64,000 bases of DNA from Fistularia commersonii (GCA_037954325.1 JBBMNZ010000003.1:2095465-2159464); one strand, 5' to 3'. Positions 11,120 to 23,781 are shown, counted from the first letter of the stretch. Notes: generated by a model not told the origin, from the letters alone. A program made the numbers and translations.

Positions 11120-11719
11120 CAGTGGTTCTTAACCTTGTTGGAGGTACTGAACCCCACCTGTTTTACATGCGCATTCACCGAACCCTTCTTTATTGGATGG
11201 AGGATCGGTTCGTCGATGGGTACAAAGAACAGGCAGAGGAGCCTTTTCATGGAATCTGGCTCCCTTCACCTTGAATCCAGCAAGCGCTATGTTCTTGTAG
11301 CTCCCATCTCCATGCAGCTGAAGGAAGCCTTCCCTTAGTTTGGCCGGTGCCGGACTAGAATTGCTCATCTTGTCTTTGCAAATCATGCGGTTAGGACATC
11401 GATTCCAATCGCGTTCCGTCATACATGTGAATCCGTATTGTACGTGTTCTTCCGACCGCTTTCTTTTTTTGCCCGACATAATTAGTATGAAGGGATTAAA
11501 ACATTAAGAAAGAAATCACATGACGTACCATCACGACAGTCACAAGTTACTACAACTGAGCGCGCCAAAATCCCTGCAGCACGGATAGGCCGAGCTATGT
11601 AGCGTGATCACCTGCGGCCGGTGATGTCATCACCAATGTGTGTCTTGACCTCCGCCGAACCCCTGAGACCGACTCACCGAACCCCCGGGGTTCCATCGAA
11701 CCCAGGTTAAGAACCACTG
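11120..11719 (-). mobile_element. hAT element, internally deleted, with transposase N-terminus relic
   Basis: Both ends start CAGTGGTTCTTAACCT (16 bp, perfect inverted repeat). The 8 bp on each side, TAATATAG, are identical (11112-11119 and 11720-11727), the target duplication size of hAT transposons. On the minus strand a frame from 11479 starts MSGKKRKRSEEH and continues with YGFTCM and PAKLREGFLQLHGD. This looks like the BED-type zinc-finger N-terminus of SCAND3/ZBED-like hAT transposases. By comparison with the family pattern, a first zinc cysteine and a histidine (LREHF to LREGF) are lost. At 600 bp the element lacks the catalytic core, so it is non-autonomous. Confidence 0.85.
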
Positions 11720-11727
11720 TAATATAG

Positions 11728-13660
11728 GCTACAGTGGCATTACGAGTTTCATCGGCTATCTAAGAAACAACTATTACAAATCCACTTTTAAACTAAGGTC
11801 TGAGTTTCCGTCCATGTTTTACTAACAGTGTTGAGCCATTTTGAAAATAGTTGGTAAGATGTGGTTGCATAGTTCAAAGATGGATGGAAGGTGTGCTGAA
11901 AATCTATGCTTTGTAGAATAAGAATGAGGTTGCATTTTTAGTACCATAATAAAACACTGCTTACAGGAATGACTTTCCGATAAATGTTTCACGTGACCAG
12001 CTAAATAGGAAGCCATGTTGGATTCCACGCCAAAGAAATCCTCCATGCAATTCATCCAGCAGCGGTTTGGTTGATCTCTGCCATTTTTACACCCTTTCAT
12101 TAGTGCGCTATAAAAATCGATTGCTGTAATGAGGAATAATAGCGTTGAGGTGTATTCCTAGCGTTTCACCCAGTATTGAGATCTGGGCTCGAGACGGCTT
12201 AGGGACAAATAGCGCAAAAAAATTCCATCGACTCTATGTAGAAAATATCAATGGATAAAACTGCTGTAAAAATGTTCTTTAATTTGATGTATTTTACATG
12301 ATGACGTTACAGACCCGATCCTTTCCCTTTGCAATATCCGTCTTTTTGTGCCATACAGGCTTCCTATAACTGTCAACAATGAGGGCATGTGAGTCAAATC
12401 TCTGGGTGTTACTTCAGAGTCCTCGAAAAACAGTTTAAACTTTGAGCCTGAAGGTGTAATTACATATTTCATCAGTAGTGACAAAGTCTGTTGTCATCTT
12501 TGACAAGAGCTTCAGGGTTGTTCTTTTAAAACCTTGTTCAGACACACCGACAGAGGTGACAAAGTTTCCTGGCTTGTGCCTCTATTACACTCCGAGTCCA
12601 TGACTTTGGCTAGAGGACATTTATCTCCTAATTCTCATTGATGACTTGCCATTCTGTTCAGAATTTTCATGGGGGAGAGGTCTGCCGAAAAAAAGATTCT
12701 GCAATAGTGACAGAAAACCGTCCAGAAAGTAAACTAACACAGATAAGGGAAAAAAAAAAAAAAGACTTTTGATATAGTGGCAGCGTTTAATGTGATCGTA
12801 TAGCGTATGCTCTGGTTTTGGAGATGCAGTGACAGCACTACTGTGACCTCTCTTTACAAATAGCGGCTAGGCTAAGGGACGAGTGATCAAAGTGGTGAAA
12901 ACATTTTAAGCGTAATGAAGCACAAAAACCCGAGAAAACACCACGCGGAGGCTGAAGACACTGAAAAACAACCCACACTCAACTTCCACATTTTGAAAAT
13001 GTTTTTGCTATTTACCGTCTGACGGTAAATCGCCCCAAGGCCATGTGCCATCAACCACTGACAGCGAAATAAAGCGCATCAGTTGAAACCTGTAGGAGCA
13101 GAATGTAGAAAATCCAAAATATGGTTTACCAATAAATGAAAATTCAGTCATTATTTAGTTCTCCCCCATACAAATGAACAAAATATCTCTCTAAAAAGTT
13201 TGCCAATGGTCAACCAATGATATCATTTGAAAAAGAAAAATAATGGAAATACAAAAACTCATTAATGTAGCACAAATACATTACACAAATAGAAAAAAAA
13301 AACCCTGAAAAATAAATCTGAGTTAAAAACAGCCTGACTAATCACATTTATTTTTAAATAGTTTAGTTAGTTTTATATTAATGTGTTGATGTAAATGTTA
13401 GTCCGTTGTTGATCTCTTTTATACTAATATCCATAAAGGCCTTGCGGGTAGTTACAGCTTGCGTCGGATTCTGAGTTCTGTCATCAGAAAGAAGCATAGG
13501 ACTATTTTCTGTTTCCATAAACAAAAAAAAAAAAAAAAAAAAACAGGTGGCCCGTTACAAAAATACATTTTCACATATTTTCTGTTTTTTCTTCAAATTA
13601 AAGCTGAAATTAAATGACTCAATTCGTCCAGACCTGCTTCTAAACTGATGAGATGTCATC
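11728..13660. other. Intronic sequence, nothing recognised
   Basis: I see no exon or element. Short A runs occur at about 12748-12763 and 13524-13543. Confidence 0.5.
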
Positions 13661-13667
13661 AACAGCT

Positions 13668-14040
13668 AAGATAAGATAAGATAAGATAAGATAAGATATG
13701 ATTTCCCCATAGGGGAAAATGCCTTTGTCACAGCAGCGTAACAGTTTTAATGTCAAAAAATAAAAAAGTAGAATAAATGTGAATATGAATATAAATAGAG
13801 AGACAGAAGACAGAAGCTAGCAAGACATCCACAAATAAATAGACAGCGGCAAAAACGACAACAACAAGATCAGGGACGATAATGGACAACATAAAGGAAC
13901 GGTAAGGGGTGAAAAATACACAACCAGAAGTGAACGACAATATAGAGTGACAACAGCAATGACAAGAATAAAAGAAATAAACAAAAACAGGCAGGATGTG
14001 TGCAGGGTGGGACCAACGAGGATAAAAAAAAAAAAAAAGC
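13668..14040 (-). mobile_element. LINE 3' end, same family as 10511-11030
   Basis: The tail (GATAA)n at 13668-13697 is followed by CCCCATAGGGGAAAATGCC, CAGCAGCGTAACAG, AATAATGGACAACATAAAGG and GGTGGGACCAACGAGGATAA. The same phrases in the same order occur at 53641-54000. Only the 3' untranslated part is present. Confidence 0.65.
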
Positions 14041-14683
14041 AGAGTTTGACAGTCTCTTTGTATAAAAGTTGATCTAAATGTATCCAGACTGGTGATTTCT
14101 CCGGGTGTGATGAGTGAAAAAAAGGTATCGGGAGGCTGTGATAAGCACATTGACTCCCCCCCCCCCCCCAAGCTGATGAGCGGATCTGCATTAATAACAA
14201 GTGACTACTGTCAAAAATATGAAATTATCCGTTAGATGTGTCTAAAAGTCTAGCGCTCAGAGGTAGAGTGATGGAGTGGAGAGATACAGCCCTGCCCTCC
14301 AGGAGAGTTTGCTTGACTTGCAGCTGGATGAAGCACACATTGATAAGGATCCCTGTGCTGGGGATGCTCATCTAATGAACAATCTTAATTAGATCTTCCT
14401 GTCTGCTTGCATGTCAGACCTTTTACTTAGCAAACCCCGTCCCTGGCAGTCAAGTCTCCCATGGATGACTGCTGGAAACAAAGCATGACAACCAGGCGTC
14501 TCATTTCAGCTGATTGAGGAGCTCGTCTTTAAGATATTCATGTTTTGTTTTGTTTTTTTTTGCTTTGACTTTAAGAAAGGGGTCGTAAGAAAAAGGTGTA
14601 ACATAGCATGTATTTTACACATGTTTGGAAAAAAGAACGCGATATTGAGACTGGCATCGCGTGGGACGAATCTTAGAATGAGA

Positions 14684-14713
14684 ATAAGAACACATTTATT
14701 TATCCCGAAGGAA
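14684..14713 (-). mobile_element. Short LINE tail fragment at the edge of a GATA array
   Basis: CACATTTATTTATCCCGAAG is the terminal phrase of the 'CCCGAAGGAAATTGTTGTGCC' LINE family, here joined to the GATA array. The array may have grown from the LINE tail, which is an inference. Confidence 0.5.
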
Positions 14714-14967
<254 letters not shown>

Positions 14968-15060
14968 GAGAAGAATGGGGTACATATGGGGTAGCAGCAT
15001 TAAAGTTGTGAACATCTAGAGTATGGTAAAAAAATAAAATAAAAAAATACAAATAAATAA
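14968..15060 (-). repeat. Dispersed repeat copy 1 (between two microsatellites)
   Basis: The minus strand reads TAGATGTTCACAACTTTAAT, then GCTGCTACC and TGTACCCCATTCTTCTCTA. The same order is found on the plus strand at 18568-18686. In both copies one side is an ATAA/TTAT-type array and the other a GATA/CATC array, so core and flanks belong to one dispersed unit. Confidence 0.75.
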
Positions 15061-15082
15061 ATAAATAAATCGATCGATCGAT

Positions 15083-15395
15083 AACAAGATAAGAACAACT
15101 TTATTAATCCCGAAGGAAATTGTTGTGCCAGAGTTACAGAAAATATAACAGTAATAAATAATAAAAAGAAAAAGGCAGAATTAGAAATAAAAATAAACTA
15201 TAAACTATAAAGTGTCTCAGTGAAACTATAAAGTGTCTTAGTAAACAATAGATCTAGAACAATAGATCTATATCGATCTAATAGATCTATTAAGCCAAAC
15301 ATAACAATGATAAATAATAGTAGGAAATTGTATAAACAGTAAAAAAAGGGGGAGAATAAGAAATACAAATAAAACTATTGAGGCTATAAAGTGTT
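15083..15395 (-). mobile_element. LINE 3' end(s), 'CCCGAAGGAAATTG' family, two pieces
   Basis: The piece at 15083-15250 starts with the tail and CCCGAAGGAAATTGTTGTGCC. A second piece at about 15295-15395 repeats AACAATGATAAATAATAGTA, AAATTGTATAAACAGT and GGGGGAGAATAAGAAATAC. Between them lies a small palindromic AGATCTAT cluster (15250-15292). It looks like two truncated copies or one copy with an internal duplication. Confidence 0.65.
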
Positions 15396-15599
15396 AACTG
15401 ATAATTATTGGTCATTTGTAAGTGGGATTCTTGGATTATTACAAAAGGTCGTCAATGTAAACGCATGTGAAGTCACTGAAATGATTGTGAAATATTTTCA
15501 CTGCTCAGTTTTAAGATACATTTGTGTGCCAGGATCTGACTCTCATGGGTTTCCACAACCTGTTGGTTGCACCCGAGTTTTTGTCATTTTTATTTTACA

Positions 15600-15665
15600 T
15601 CATTTTCCTTTATTAATCCCCGTGGGGGAATTCGTTCTCTGCAATGAACCCATCGTGGATGAACA
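15600..15665. repeat. Possible retroelement tail fragment
   Basis: TTTATTAATCCCCGTGGGGG followed by AATTCGTTCTCTGCAATGAA and CCCATC resembles a common fish repeat phrase. It is too short to classify. Confidence 0.35.
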
Positions 15666-16092
15666 GGCTGCGGTTAGAAGCTCAGAAACAACAACAACAT
15701 CGCCCCTTTTACCAATAAAAGGTGTTAAAAGCCGCCGCTTGATGCTGTCACATTGGTAAAATCCAATCACTGTTACGCAGTCTGATGAACTGATACCGAA
15801 ACCCGCCGGCGCGATCCAGCTTGATGAAGCAGCAGCGACGGGACGGAGATATTTGGGTTAGCGGTCTCGTCAACAATGACCCCTAACTTTAGCCCGTTCC
15901 GACACGTTCTCATTTAACGGCGGTGATTGACCTCAAATATATGTTCAAAATGAACGGGCGAATAGTCCCCGTTCACAGTTCTACATGCGTAAAAAACAAA
16001 AAGGGAGAGAGGTCGATCAAAAAGAAGGGGAGAAAAGAATAACATGGATGTGTCGTGGTTAAATGTCTGGTCTTTTAGAGTTTTACTAACTA

Positions 16093-17223
16093 CACTCACC
16101 GGCCACTTTATTAGGTACACCATGCTAGTGACGGGTTGGACCCCCTTTTGCCTTCAGAACTGCCTCAATACTAGGTGACATAGATTCAACAAGGTGCTGG
16201 AAGCGTTCCTCAGAGAGTTTGGTCCATATTGACATGATGGCATCGCACGGTTGGCGCAGATTTGTCGGCTGCACATCCATGATGCCAATCTACCGTTCCA
16301 CCACATCCCAAAGATGCTCTATTGGATTGAGATCTGGTGACTGTGGAGGCCGTTTGAGTCCAGTGAACTCATTGTCATGTTCAAGAAACCAGTCTGAGAT
16401 GATTCCAGCTTTATGACATGGCGCATTATCCTGCTGAAAGTAGCCATCAGAAGTTGGGTACATTGTGGTCATAAAGGGATGGACCTGGTCAGCAACAATA
16501 CTCAAGTAGGCTGTGGTGTTGCAACGATGCTCCATTGGTACCAAGGGGCCCAAAGAGTGCCAAGAAAATATTCCCCACACCGTTACACCTCCACCGCCAG
16601 CCTGAGCCGTTGATATGATAACCGTTGATCATGTTGTTGACGCCAAATTCTGACCCTACCCTCCGAATGTCGCAGCAGAAATCGAGACTCATCAGACCAG
16701 GCGAGGTTTTTCCAATCTTCTATCGTCCAATTTCGATGAGCTCGTGCAAATTGTAGCCTCAGTTTCCTGGTCTTCTGCTGCTGTAGCCCATCTGCCTCAA
16801 AGTTGGACGTCCTGTGCGTTCAGAGATGCTCTTCTGCCTACCTTGGTTGTAACGGGTGGTTATTTGAGTCACCGTTGCCTTTCTATCAGCTGGAACCAGT
16901 CTGGCCGTTCTCCTCTGACCTCTGGCATCAACAAGGCATTTCCGCCCACAGAACTGCCGCTCGCTAGATATTTCTTCTTTTTCGGACCATTCTCTGTAAA
17001 CCCTAGAGATGGTTGTGCGTGAAAATCCCAGTAGGTCAGCAGTTTCTGAAATACTCAGACCAGCCCTTCTGGCACCAGCAACTATGCCACGTTCAAAGTC
17101 ACTCAAATCACCTGTCTTCCCCAAACTGATGCTCGGTTTGAACTGCAGGAGATCGTCTTGACCACGTCTCCATGGTTGCCACCATGTGATTGGCTGATTA
17201 GAAATGAGTGTGGCCGGTGAGTG
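16093..17223 (-). mobile_element. Tc1/mariner transposon with broken DD36E transposase
   Basis: The element is bounded by TA dinucleotides (16091-16092, 17224-17225). Both ends begin CACTCACCGGCCAC, a perfect 14-bp inverted repeat. The transposase is on the minus strand. A frame from 17124 has the N-terminal helix-turn-helix (LSDFERG... GLSISETADLLGFS) and a GRK-type linker. Further on WSDESRF carries the first catalytic D (about 16690-16710), and QQDNAPCH and NPIEHLWD carry the second D and the E (16290-16400). I count 36 residues between the second D and the E, so DD36E rather than the classical DD34E of Tc1. The reading frame changes at least once between the WSDES segment and the catalytic C-terminal segment, so the protein is broken. 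At 1131 bp it is slightly shorter than intact elements of about 1.2-1.3 kb. Confidence 0.9.
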
Positions 17224-17827
17224 TATGCTGGCAATGGGTTTCTATATTTTACCTCCAATGCAGGACCGGCGTCCGGTTTCTCTCCGTAGATATTCAACCA
17301 TCTCCGTCTTCTTGAAATGAAAAAGTGACACACCGACTGTTGGTCGGACACAGAAATGGAGATGCTGGATTGTATTTTGAAGCGACTAATAGCCTGAGTC
17401 TTGCACCTTAAATGCAAAGTTTTGTGAAAGTGGCTATGTATAAACTGCGCTCTTTAGAGAACTGCTCAGAGGCTCAAAGAGCCTCCTATCAAAGCCGGAG
17501 CTGTTTTCAGCGTCCCCTTGATAGACTAAACCCCGGTGACAAATCTAACGACTGCTGCAAAGCAATCCGCTGCTGCTTCTTCTTCTAAAAGGCGCAACAT
17601 GGCTTCCCCTTGATCTCAACACCCAGAGGTGTGATAAACTGAGCTAATATTAACTGGCTGAGCTCAACGCACTGCCAACCCTGCTCAACAGCTGACTGCA
17701 AATAGATGAGGATTGATAAGAGGAAAGCCCCGAATTATAGTCGACCGCGCAGCTTCATCTTCCGGTGAAGACAATAGAAGAAGGCTTTACTTTTAGCCAG
17801 ACGTTTTCCGTGAGCCGTATCCGTCCG

Positions 17828-17850
17828 TCTATCTATATCGATATATAGAT

Positions 17851-17895
<45 letters not shown>

Positions 17896-17900
17896 ATAGA
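17828..17900. repeat. TA microsatellite inside a palindrome
   Basis: TCTATATCGATATATA on the left and TATATATCGATATAGA on the right flank a TA tract (17856-17891). The whole block is self-complementary. Confidence 0.85.
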
Positions 17901-17904
17901 GAAA

Positions 17905-18540
17905 AATTGAGAGGATTAAACCTCTAAGGCATTCTGAAATATTAATATGCTAATTAAAGATCAGCTTCGGGATTAGTCTTGAAAAATTGAACAAGGATGT
18001 TATAATCGCTTAATGAATTACATAAACTATTATGCTCGAAGCTATATACATTTTTAAAAGCACTGATTTCTTATTACTTTTGTGTACATTTCTGGCAGCG
18101 GCAGTTTCCCGAGAAAGCAAAGATCCGAGCTTGAGGAGTCTTTTTCTCAAGATATTAAAATCTAGGAGCAATAAGGGATTTATCGGGGTTCTTCATCAGC
18201 GGGAGTGTCGATAAAACTCAGCAGCTTGGAAGCTGCATGATCAGTTTTTTTTGTGCGTCCATGTGAACAAAAAAAGTATTCAAACACTCCAAGCAAAATC
18301 ATTGGGAAGTCATTTGGGATCAAATTTAAACAGGAAGTTAAATTTAATGTGAACAAAGATCAGCTTTTTGAAACGTTTCTCTCAGAGTGAAGGACACGTG
18401 ACAATGTTTTCCTGAATTTTGAATAAATACACGGATTAGAAAAAAGACATTAAAGGCTGGCGATGGATTTTTACCGCCAGCCATACACTTCACAAGATAG
18501 ACAAAAAAGTCTTCATTATAAGCAAAATACATATATATAT
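17905..18540. other. Intronic sequence, nothing recognised
   Basis: It includes a stretch (17937-17962) with ATTAATATGCTAATTAAAG, which carries homeodomain- and POU-like core sites. Whether it is a conserved enhancer cannot be judged from one sequence. Confidence 0.4.
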
Positions 18541-18567
18541 ATATATATATGGTTCTTTTTTCTCTCT

Positions 18568-18587
18568 TTTTTTCCTTTTTAATTTGT

Positions 18588-18618
<31 letters not shown>

Positions 18619-18686
18619 GTATTTTTTTATCATACTCTAGATGTTCACAACTTTAATGCTGCTACCTCATGTGTACCCCATTCTTC
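18568..18686 (+). repeat. Dispersed repeat copy 2 (inverted relative to 14968-15060)
   Basis: A TTTA array (18591-18618) is followed by TCTAGATGTTCACAACTTTA, ATGCTGCTACC and TGTACCCCATTCTTCTCTA, then the CTAT/CATC array. This is the reverse-complement arrangement of copy 1, 3.6 kb away. Confidence 0.75.
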
Positions 18687-18733
18687 TCTATCTATCCATC
18701 TATCTATCTATCTATCCATCTATCCATCTATCC

Positions 18734-18764
<31 letters not shown>

Positions 18765-18880
18765 CATCTATCCATCTATCCATCTATCTATCTATCTATC
18801 TATCCATCTATCCATCTATCTATCCATCTATCCATCTATCCATCTATCCATCTATCCATCTATCCATCTATCCATCTATC
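18687..18880. repeat. CTAT/CATC compound microsatellite
   Basis: About 195 bp alternate between TCTA and TCCA tetranucleotides. Long SIYPSIHL-type frames over it are artefacts. Confidence 0.97.
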
Positions 18881-19202
18881 TGACCCCATCCTGCTACAAA
18901 CTATGATAGAAGATATATTCTCTCCAAGCAGCCCAGAATAAAAGCACTAGGTAGGTTTATAATAGGTGTAAATGATGAAAATATCATTATTAATAATAAT
19001 GACAGGCTGACAGTTCTTAAAATGCTTTCCACAACCCCTTTAACAAAAAGACACATTTTTTTGTGTGTTTTGTATTTTGAAATGTCGATCATGTATCGCA
19101 TTGTGATAATCATGTTAGGTTAAATTACATTTAACATTTACATTTGCTTAGTTTTGCCTGTCAAAAATGGTGAAATTCAATGACAATGTGAATTGTCCCA
19201 CG

Positions 19203-19204
<2 letters not shown>

Positions 19205-19252
<48 letters not shown>
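19205..19252. repeat. TA microsatellite
   Basis: About 24 uninterrupted TA units. Confidence 0.97.
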
Positions 19253-19254
<2 letters not shown>

Positions 19255-19259
19255 TTAAC

Positions 19260-21470
19260 TGCAAAAATGCAAATACCAGCAAATCATCAACAACATGAAA
19301 CAGCAAAAAGAGTTTCCACGGGCACAGAAGACATGAATAATAAGACGGCATCACATGGCTATATCTAGAAAACAAAACAGGAACGGTCAAACAGGTCTGG
19401 TTTAATTTTTTAAAAACTAAACTACAGCATATTTTTGACAAAACTAAACTTTAGGAACCTTCTCTTGCATTCATCTCACCCCAATTAAATCGCCACTACT
19501 TTACGCCACAAAACACAAATGAATTTTAACCGATTCAATATAAGATAGATTTATAACCCAAGCCGGTTCAAGAGAGCAGAATACACAAGTATGACATATT
19601 TTTGCTTGCAACAAGAATATCTTAGAATATTTTCTAAATGCCTAGAACCTCTTGGAGTTTGAGACAGTTGGCAAAAAGAATACATATCACATCAGCAAAC
19701 ACTCGAGAAACCCGAACTCACCCTGTTGTTATTTCTTGCTCCGATTCTCCATCATCACTAGAAGTGAGTTGGTGAGATGCTTTTAAATGATCCAACAAAG
19801 AATATCAAGAATGGAAACATTTTAGCTTTTCTCAAATCAGGTTTAAAATTGTTTTAAAATTGCATTTTACAGATTTCATTCTATGTAAAGTGCTTTTTTT
19901 GACAAGTGCTACGTTTACTATCACGATGCATTTGACACACATTAATAACATTATTTCAAACAAAACACAACACTAAAATACATTTACTTATCAGGTACAC
20001 ATGCCGTATTAAAAAAAAAGGGAAAAAAAAAATCATTTCATCATCGCAACTAAATGAATATTGCACATTTGTCATATAATTTGCATTGAAAAAAATATAT
20101 ACATTTTAAGAAAAATGAAAATCGTGGATAGACCCAAAATCGCAATACAAAAGACTAAAAATTTTGTTCAGGAAATTGCCAATATGTGCCAAAGAAGCCC
20201 TTTGACTGACAGATGCACTCTACAGATCCATTATTTCTGGATTCCAGACACCCAGCTGTCAAATATACCGGCCAGTCGACTGCAATTGTACAAGTCATGT
20301 CGCTAATTTACGACAGTTAAAAAAGAAAAACAAATCCTCTACCCAGTTAGGGATGGGTGCTGGATCAAAAAAAAAAAAGGTGACACGGTAGAGTTAGAAA
20401 AAGATTCACGCATCAAAAATGCTCTAAAAAGAAAGATGACTTATTTGGCATATAACACAAAAAAAAAAAAAAAAAAACGTTTTTGAGCAAAAGCATAAGC
20501 TCTTCTCCAGATGCGTACCGGAGATGTGTTATATGTAAAATAAATCTTCTAGTTCATTTACTATGAAAACACTAATGTAATAAAAGTCGGATTTAGCACT
20601 TCGACCATCAAGCTTAAAAACCGACCAGTTTTATCCAATCAAAAAATTCAACGTGGACCCATAGATCCAAATATTCCCCAATCAATGCCACCAGGAATAA
20701 AAAAGAAAAAAAAAAAAAAGGTTCGAAGGGCAAAAGTGTCAAGACTTTTGCAAGAACAGCTGTACTTTTTTTGGCAAACAATAGACAGACAGAAAACCGG
20801 GGAAGAGCTTTAGAAAACCAAAAAGTAAAATACAAAATGTGCATGAGAGAATGATAGTACTTGGCAAGGTGTTGTTCTGATAGTCCATCTTCACTGACTG
20901 AATAGAAACAGCACATGAATAATGCCCTATTTTCTCTTTATTGTCCTCATCCTTCCTCTTTTTCATGTATGCCCTCTTTTCCGGTACTGTTACCCGCATC
21001 CCCTCTCCTGCCATTCCGCATTGTCCCAACAATTCAATCTACTTCTTCACCAATCACTTTTTCTTATTTATATTTTGCCATCCATGGTCACCTTTCTGAC
21101 CTGATCCGCTGCCCGTTGTGCGTTTATGAATAGAGGAAAAGAATGACCGCTTCCCAGTAATCTGTTTCCACCAGCCATTGTTATTGCAATTTCCATCATA
21201 AATCTGTATGTAGGGCAGACTTGAAAGAATTCGACAAAAGGGGTGTGAAATTTCTGTTTTGGGAATAAGAAGCCATTATTTCTAGGGGGGAAAAGCAGCA
21301 GGTGTTTTTGTTTGTTTGTTTGTTTGCAGAATGTGAAAATTTGAAATGTTGATAGCAAAAAGGTCCAAGAGGATATCTGACCTTTTGAATGTAAACTGGT
21401 AGTTGAGGTATATATCTATCTTTTTCCCCTCAAGATTATGTTACATAATTATTATTTTATTCATTTTTAT
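19260..21470. other. AT-rich intronic sequence, nothing recognised
   Basis: No exon or element could be supported. A runs lie at 20368-20379, 20458-20477 and 20701-20719. Confidence 0.5.
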
Positions 21471-21475
21471 AGTTA

Positions 21476-21560
21476 CATTATATTTACATTACATTACATT
21501 TGGCAGACGCTTTTATCCAAAGCAACTTACAATAGAGAATATAAGGACTGCAAATAACAC
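21476..21560 (-). mobile_element. L2-like LINE 3' tail
   Basis: (ACATT)n is followed by TGGCAGACGCTTTTATCCAA and AGCAACTTACAATAGAG. This is the reverse complement of the GGATAAAAGCGTCTGCC tail known from fish L2-type LINEs and SINEs that share it. Only the last part of the 3' UTR is present. Related copies are at 41374-41505, 49169-49740 and 51113-51240. Confidence 0.75.
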
Positions 21561-21569
21561 TTGCAGTTA

Positions 21570-22380
21570 TATATATTTCATAGTTATTTTATTTTTATAG
21601 TTACTGTAGTTTTTATTATAGTTTTAATAGTTATTATCTTTATTATCCCCCCCCTCCAACAAAAATAGCTTATTTCCCTAGATCATTTTTTTTTTTTTTT
21701 TTTGTTACTTCTCACATCTTTAGCTTTCTCTGTAAAGGAAATCAATTTTAAATCCTTAAAATGTAAATGTCAGAATAGCAGTGATCAGATGAATTTTTTA
21801 ACCCTAACCCTAAAAAAAAAAAAGAAATTCCAACAAAAAATCGAAAAAGTCATGATTTCTTATTTTGCCGATGTTGACATTTGCAGCTTTGGAAGATGTC
21901 ATGACTCAAATAATATGAAAAAAATGAAATTAAATGAAAGTTGACATCTTAACATCACAAATATCTTGCTTGAAAGAGCATTAGAATTAATTGGCGAAAT
22001 AAAAGTATCGTATGTACGACAATGTCAAAAGTATATCTCATTTATTCATCGTATAATTGCACATTTTTCACATCGACCAATTAGTGGTAAATCTGTGAGA
22101 GACAAATATCAGCTTAAAAAAACATCAGACGCCGCAAATTCTAACAACAGCAAAGAATTCCTCAGATTTGGTGACGGGTAATACAAAGAGGAAAGAAACC
22201 CAAGAGCGATGTCGGGTCACGCTGCCTGAAACCGCATCTCAGAACACACAAACACACACATGTTTAGTCGTGCACGTGTGGCAGCAACAGCCAGCTATAG
22301 CCATTAATGTCCAAATGTCAACATGGCAGAACAGACCACAGCCAGCTGACAGCCAGGCTGGAGAAGCTGTCAAACGGGAC
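21570..22380. other. Intronic sequence, nothing recognised
   Basis: No exon or element is supported. A T run lies at about 21687-21703. Confidence 0.5.
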
Positions 22381-22389
22381 TGCCGGGCA

Positions 22390-22392
<3 letters not shown>

Positions 22393-22423
<31 letters not shown>
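22393..22423. repeat. AC microsatellite
   Basis: About 15 AC units after a short GC-rich stretch. Confidence 0.95.
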
Positions 22424-22424
<1 letters not shown>

Positions 22425-22429
22425 CAAAC

Positions 22430-23780
22430 TCAAGTGGAAATAAAAATGCTCTGAAAACCAATGTTACAAAACATCAGTCAGTTATATTGGTAACGGTTTG
22501 CTGTGAGGAGATATAAAACACTAACGCCACCATCTTTAACGTTCAGCCGGACGTGTTGAAATTGCTAGATAGAAGATTATCTTTATATCTTGGGAGTTTT
22601 TTTTAATTACGGAAGTCAATTTACGTCACTGCACTCTACGCGTTACGTCCAATAAGTGTGTTTTCCATATACCGGTTTTATTTCGTTTTAATCTGGGAGC
22701 GGTGAAAAATTGAAAACGCCTAATACTATCATATTTTTCCGTGCTTGGAGCAGCGGGAGGGGAATCCACAGTGCATCAATAAGAGCTAAATGGGATAAAG
22801 CAGAGCACAAACATGTTCGTAGAATAACTGATGACATTCAGAAAACGTGTCACCTATGCTCCTCTGCTGCAGAGGCGAAACGCTGGCAGATGAATACATT
22901 AGATGTGCGCGGAACGATGAGGAGACTGAAACCTGCCTTGATTTAATTTGCCAAACAAGGCTAAATGCTATATTTGATGAGAAACAAAAACTAAACACTA
23001 CCTTGCATTTCAATTCCCTCATCCGTGCGTGTCGATTCCCGTGCAGCCATGAGGAAAACTGACTTACGCGATTTTTGCTTTTTGGTTGGTGATTTCGGAG
23101 AATTTTAACAGAATTTGTGAACATTTTAAAGTAACTTCACTTGAAGGGTTCGCATTAGGATTGGGAAGATCTAACGCAATGGTAGATATGGGTGTGTTGC
23201 GTCTTACAAAAGATAAAAAAAAGAGGCGGGAAGCGAGACAATCGCGGACGCCCGTCTTCAACAGCCCGGTTTTTGTATGCCACGGGTTTCAGTGAAACAA
23301 AAAAAAAAGTCGAATTTATCTGGGTTCTGCACACAGAGCCAGGTTTTTGGCACCCGAAACAAGAAAGCTACGATGTTATCTTGACACAGGCCGTCTGGGG
23401 AATCCGCTGAATGTAACCCATTCTTATTTTGTTTTTCACCCGCTTCTCTTCTTTGACAGTGAACTAACAAAATGTGAGGATACATAAATTTTATCGTGGC
23501 AAATAAGAGATGTTCAATGTTGTGTTTGAAATAAAAGTTGTGCAATATGCTAAACGAAAAAAAAGGCAATAATGGTTAGATGGCGTTCAAAAGTTTTTCA
23601 GTACTACTATATATCCGCTACCTTATGACATGCTGACATACTGTTGTAACTAAAGCATAAAAGGTAGATTGACTAAAAATCAGATAATATTGGTTCAAAA
23701 TGAAATTTAAAAAAGTTTCAAATTTCCCCACCTTTAGAAATATAATTTTAATGACTACAAATTTAATTAATACAAAAGAA
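22430..23780. other. Intronic sequence, nothing recognised
   Basis: Several overlapping open frames of 60-112 codons occur between 22.7 and 23.6 kb on both strands. None shows a motif I recognise or a convincing splice context. Confidence 0.5.
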
Positions 23781-23781
23781 T

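Noticed and set aside
21790..21812. AACCCTAACCCTAA, telomere-like repeat
   Set aside because: Only two units, far too short for an interstitial telomeric array; chance is sufficient.
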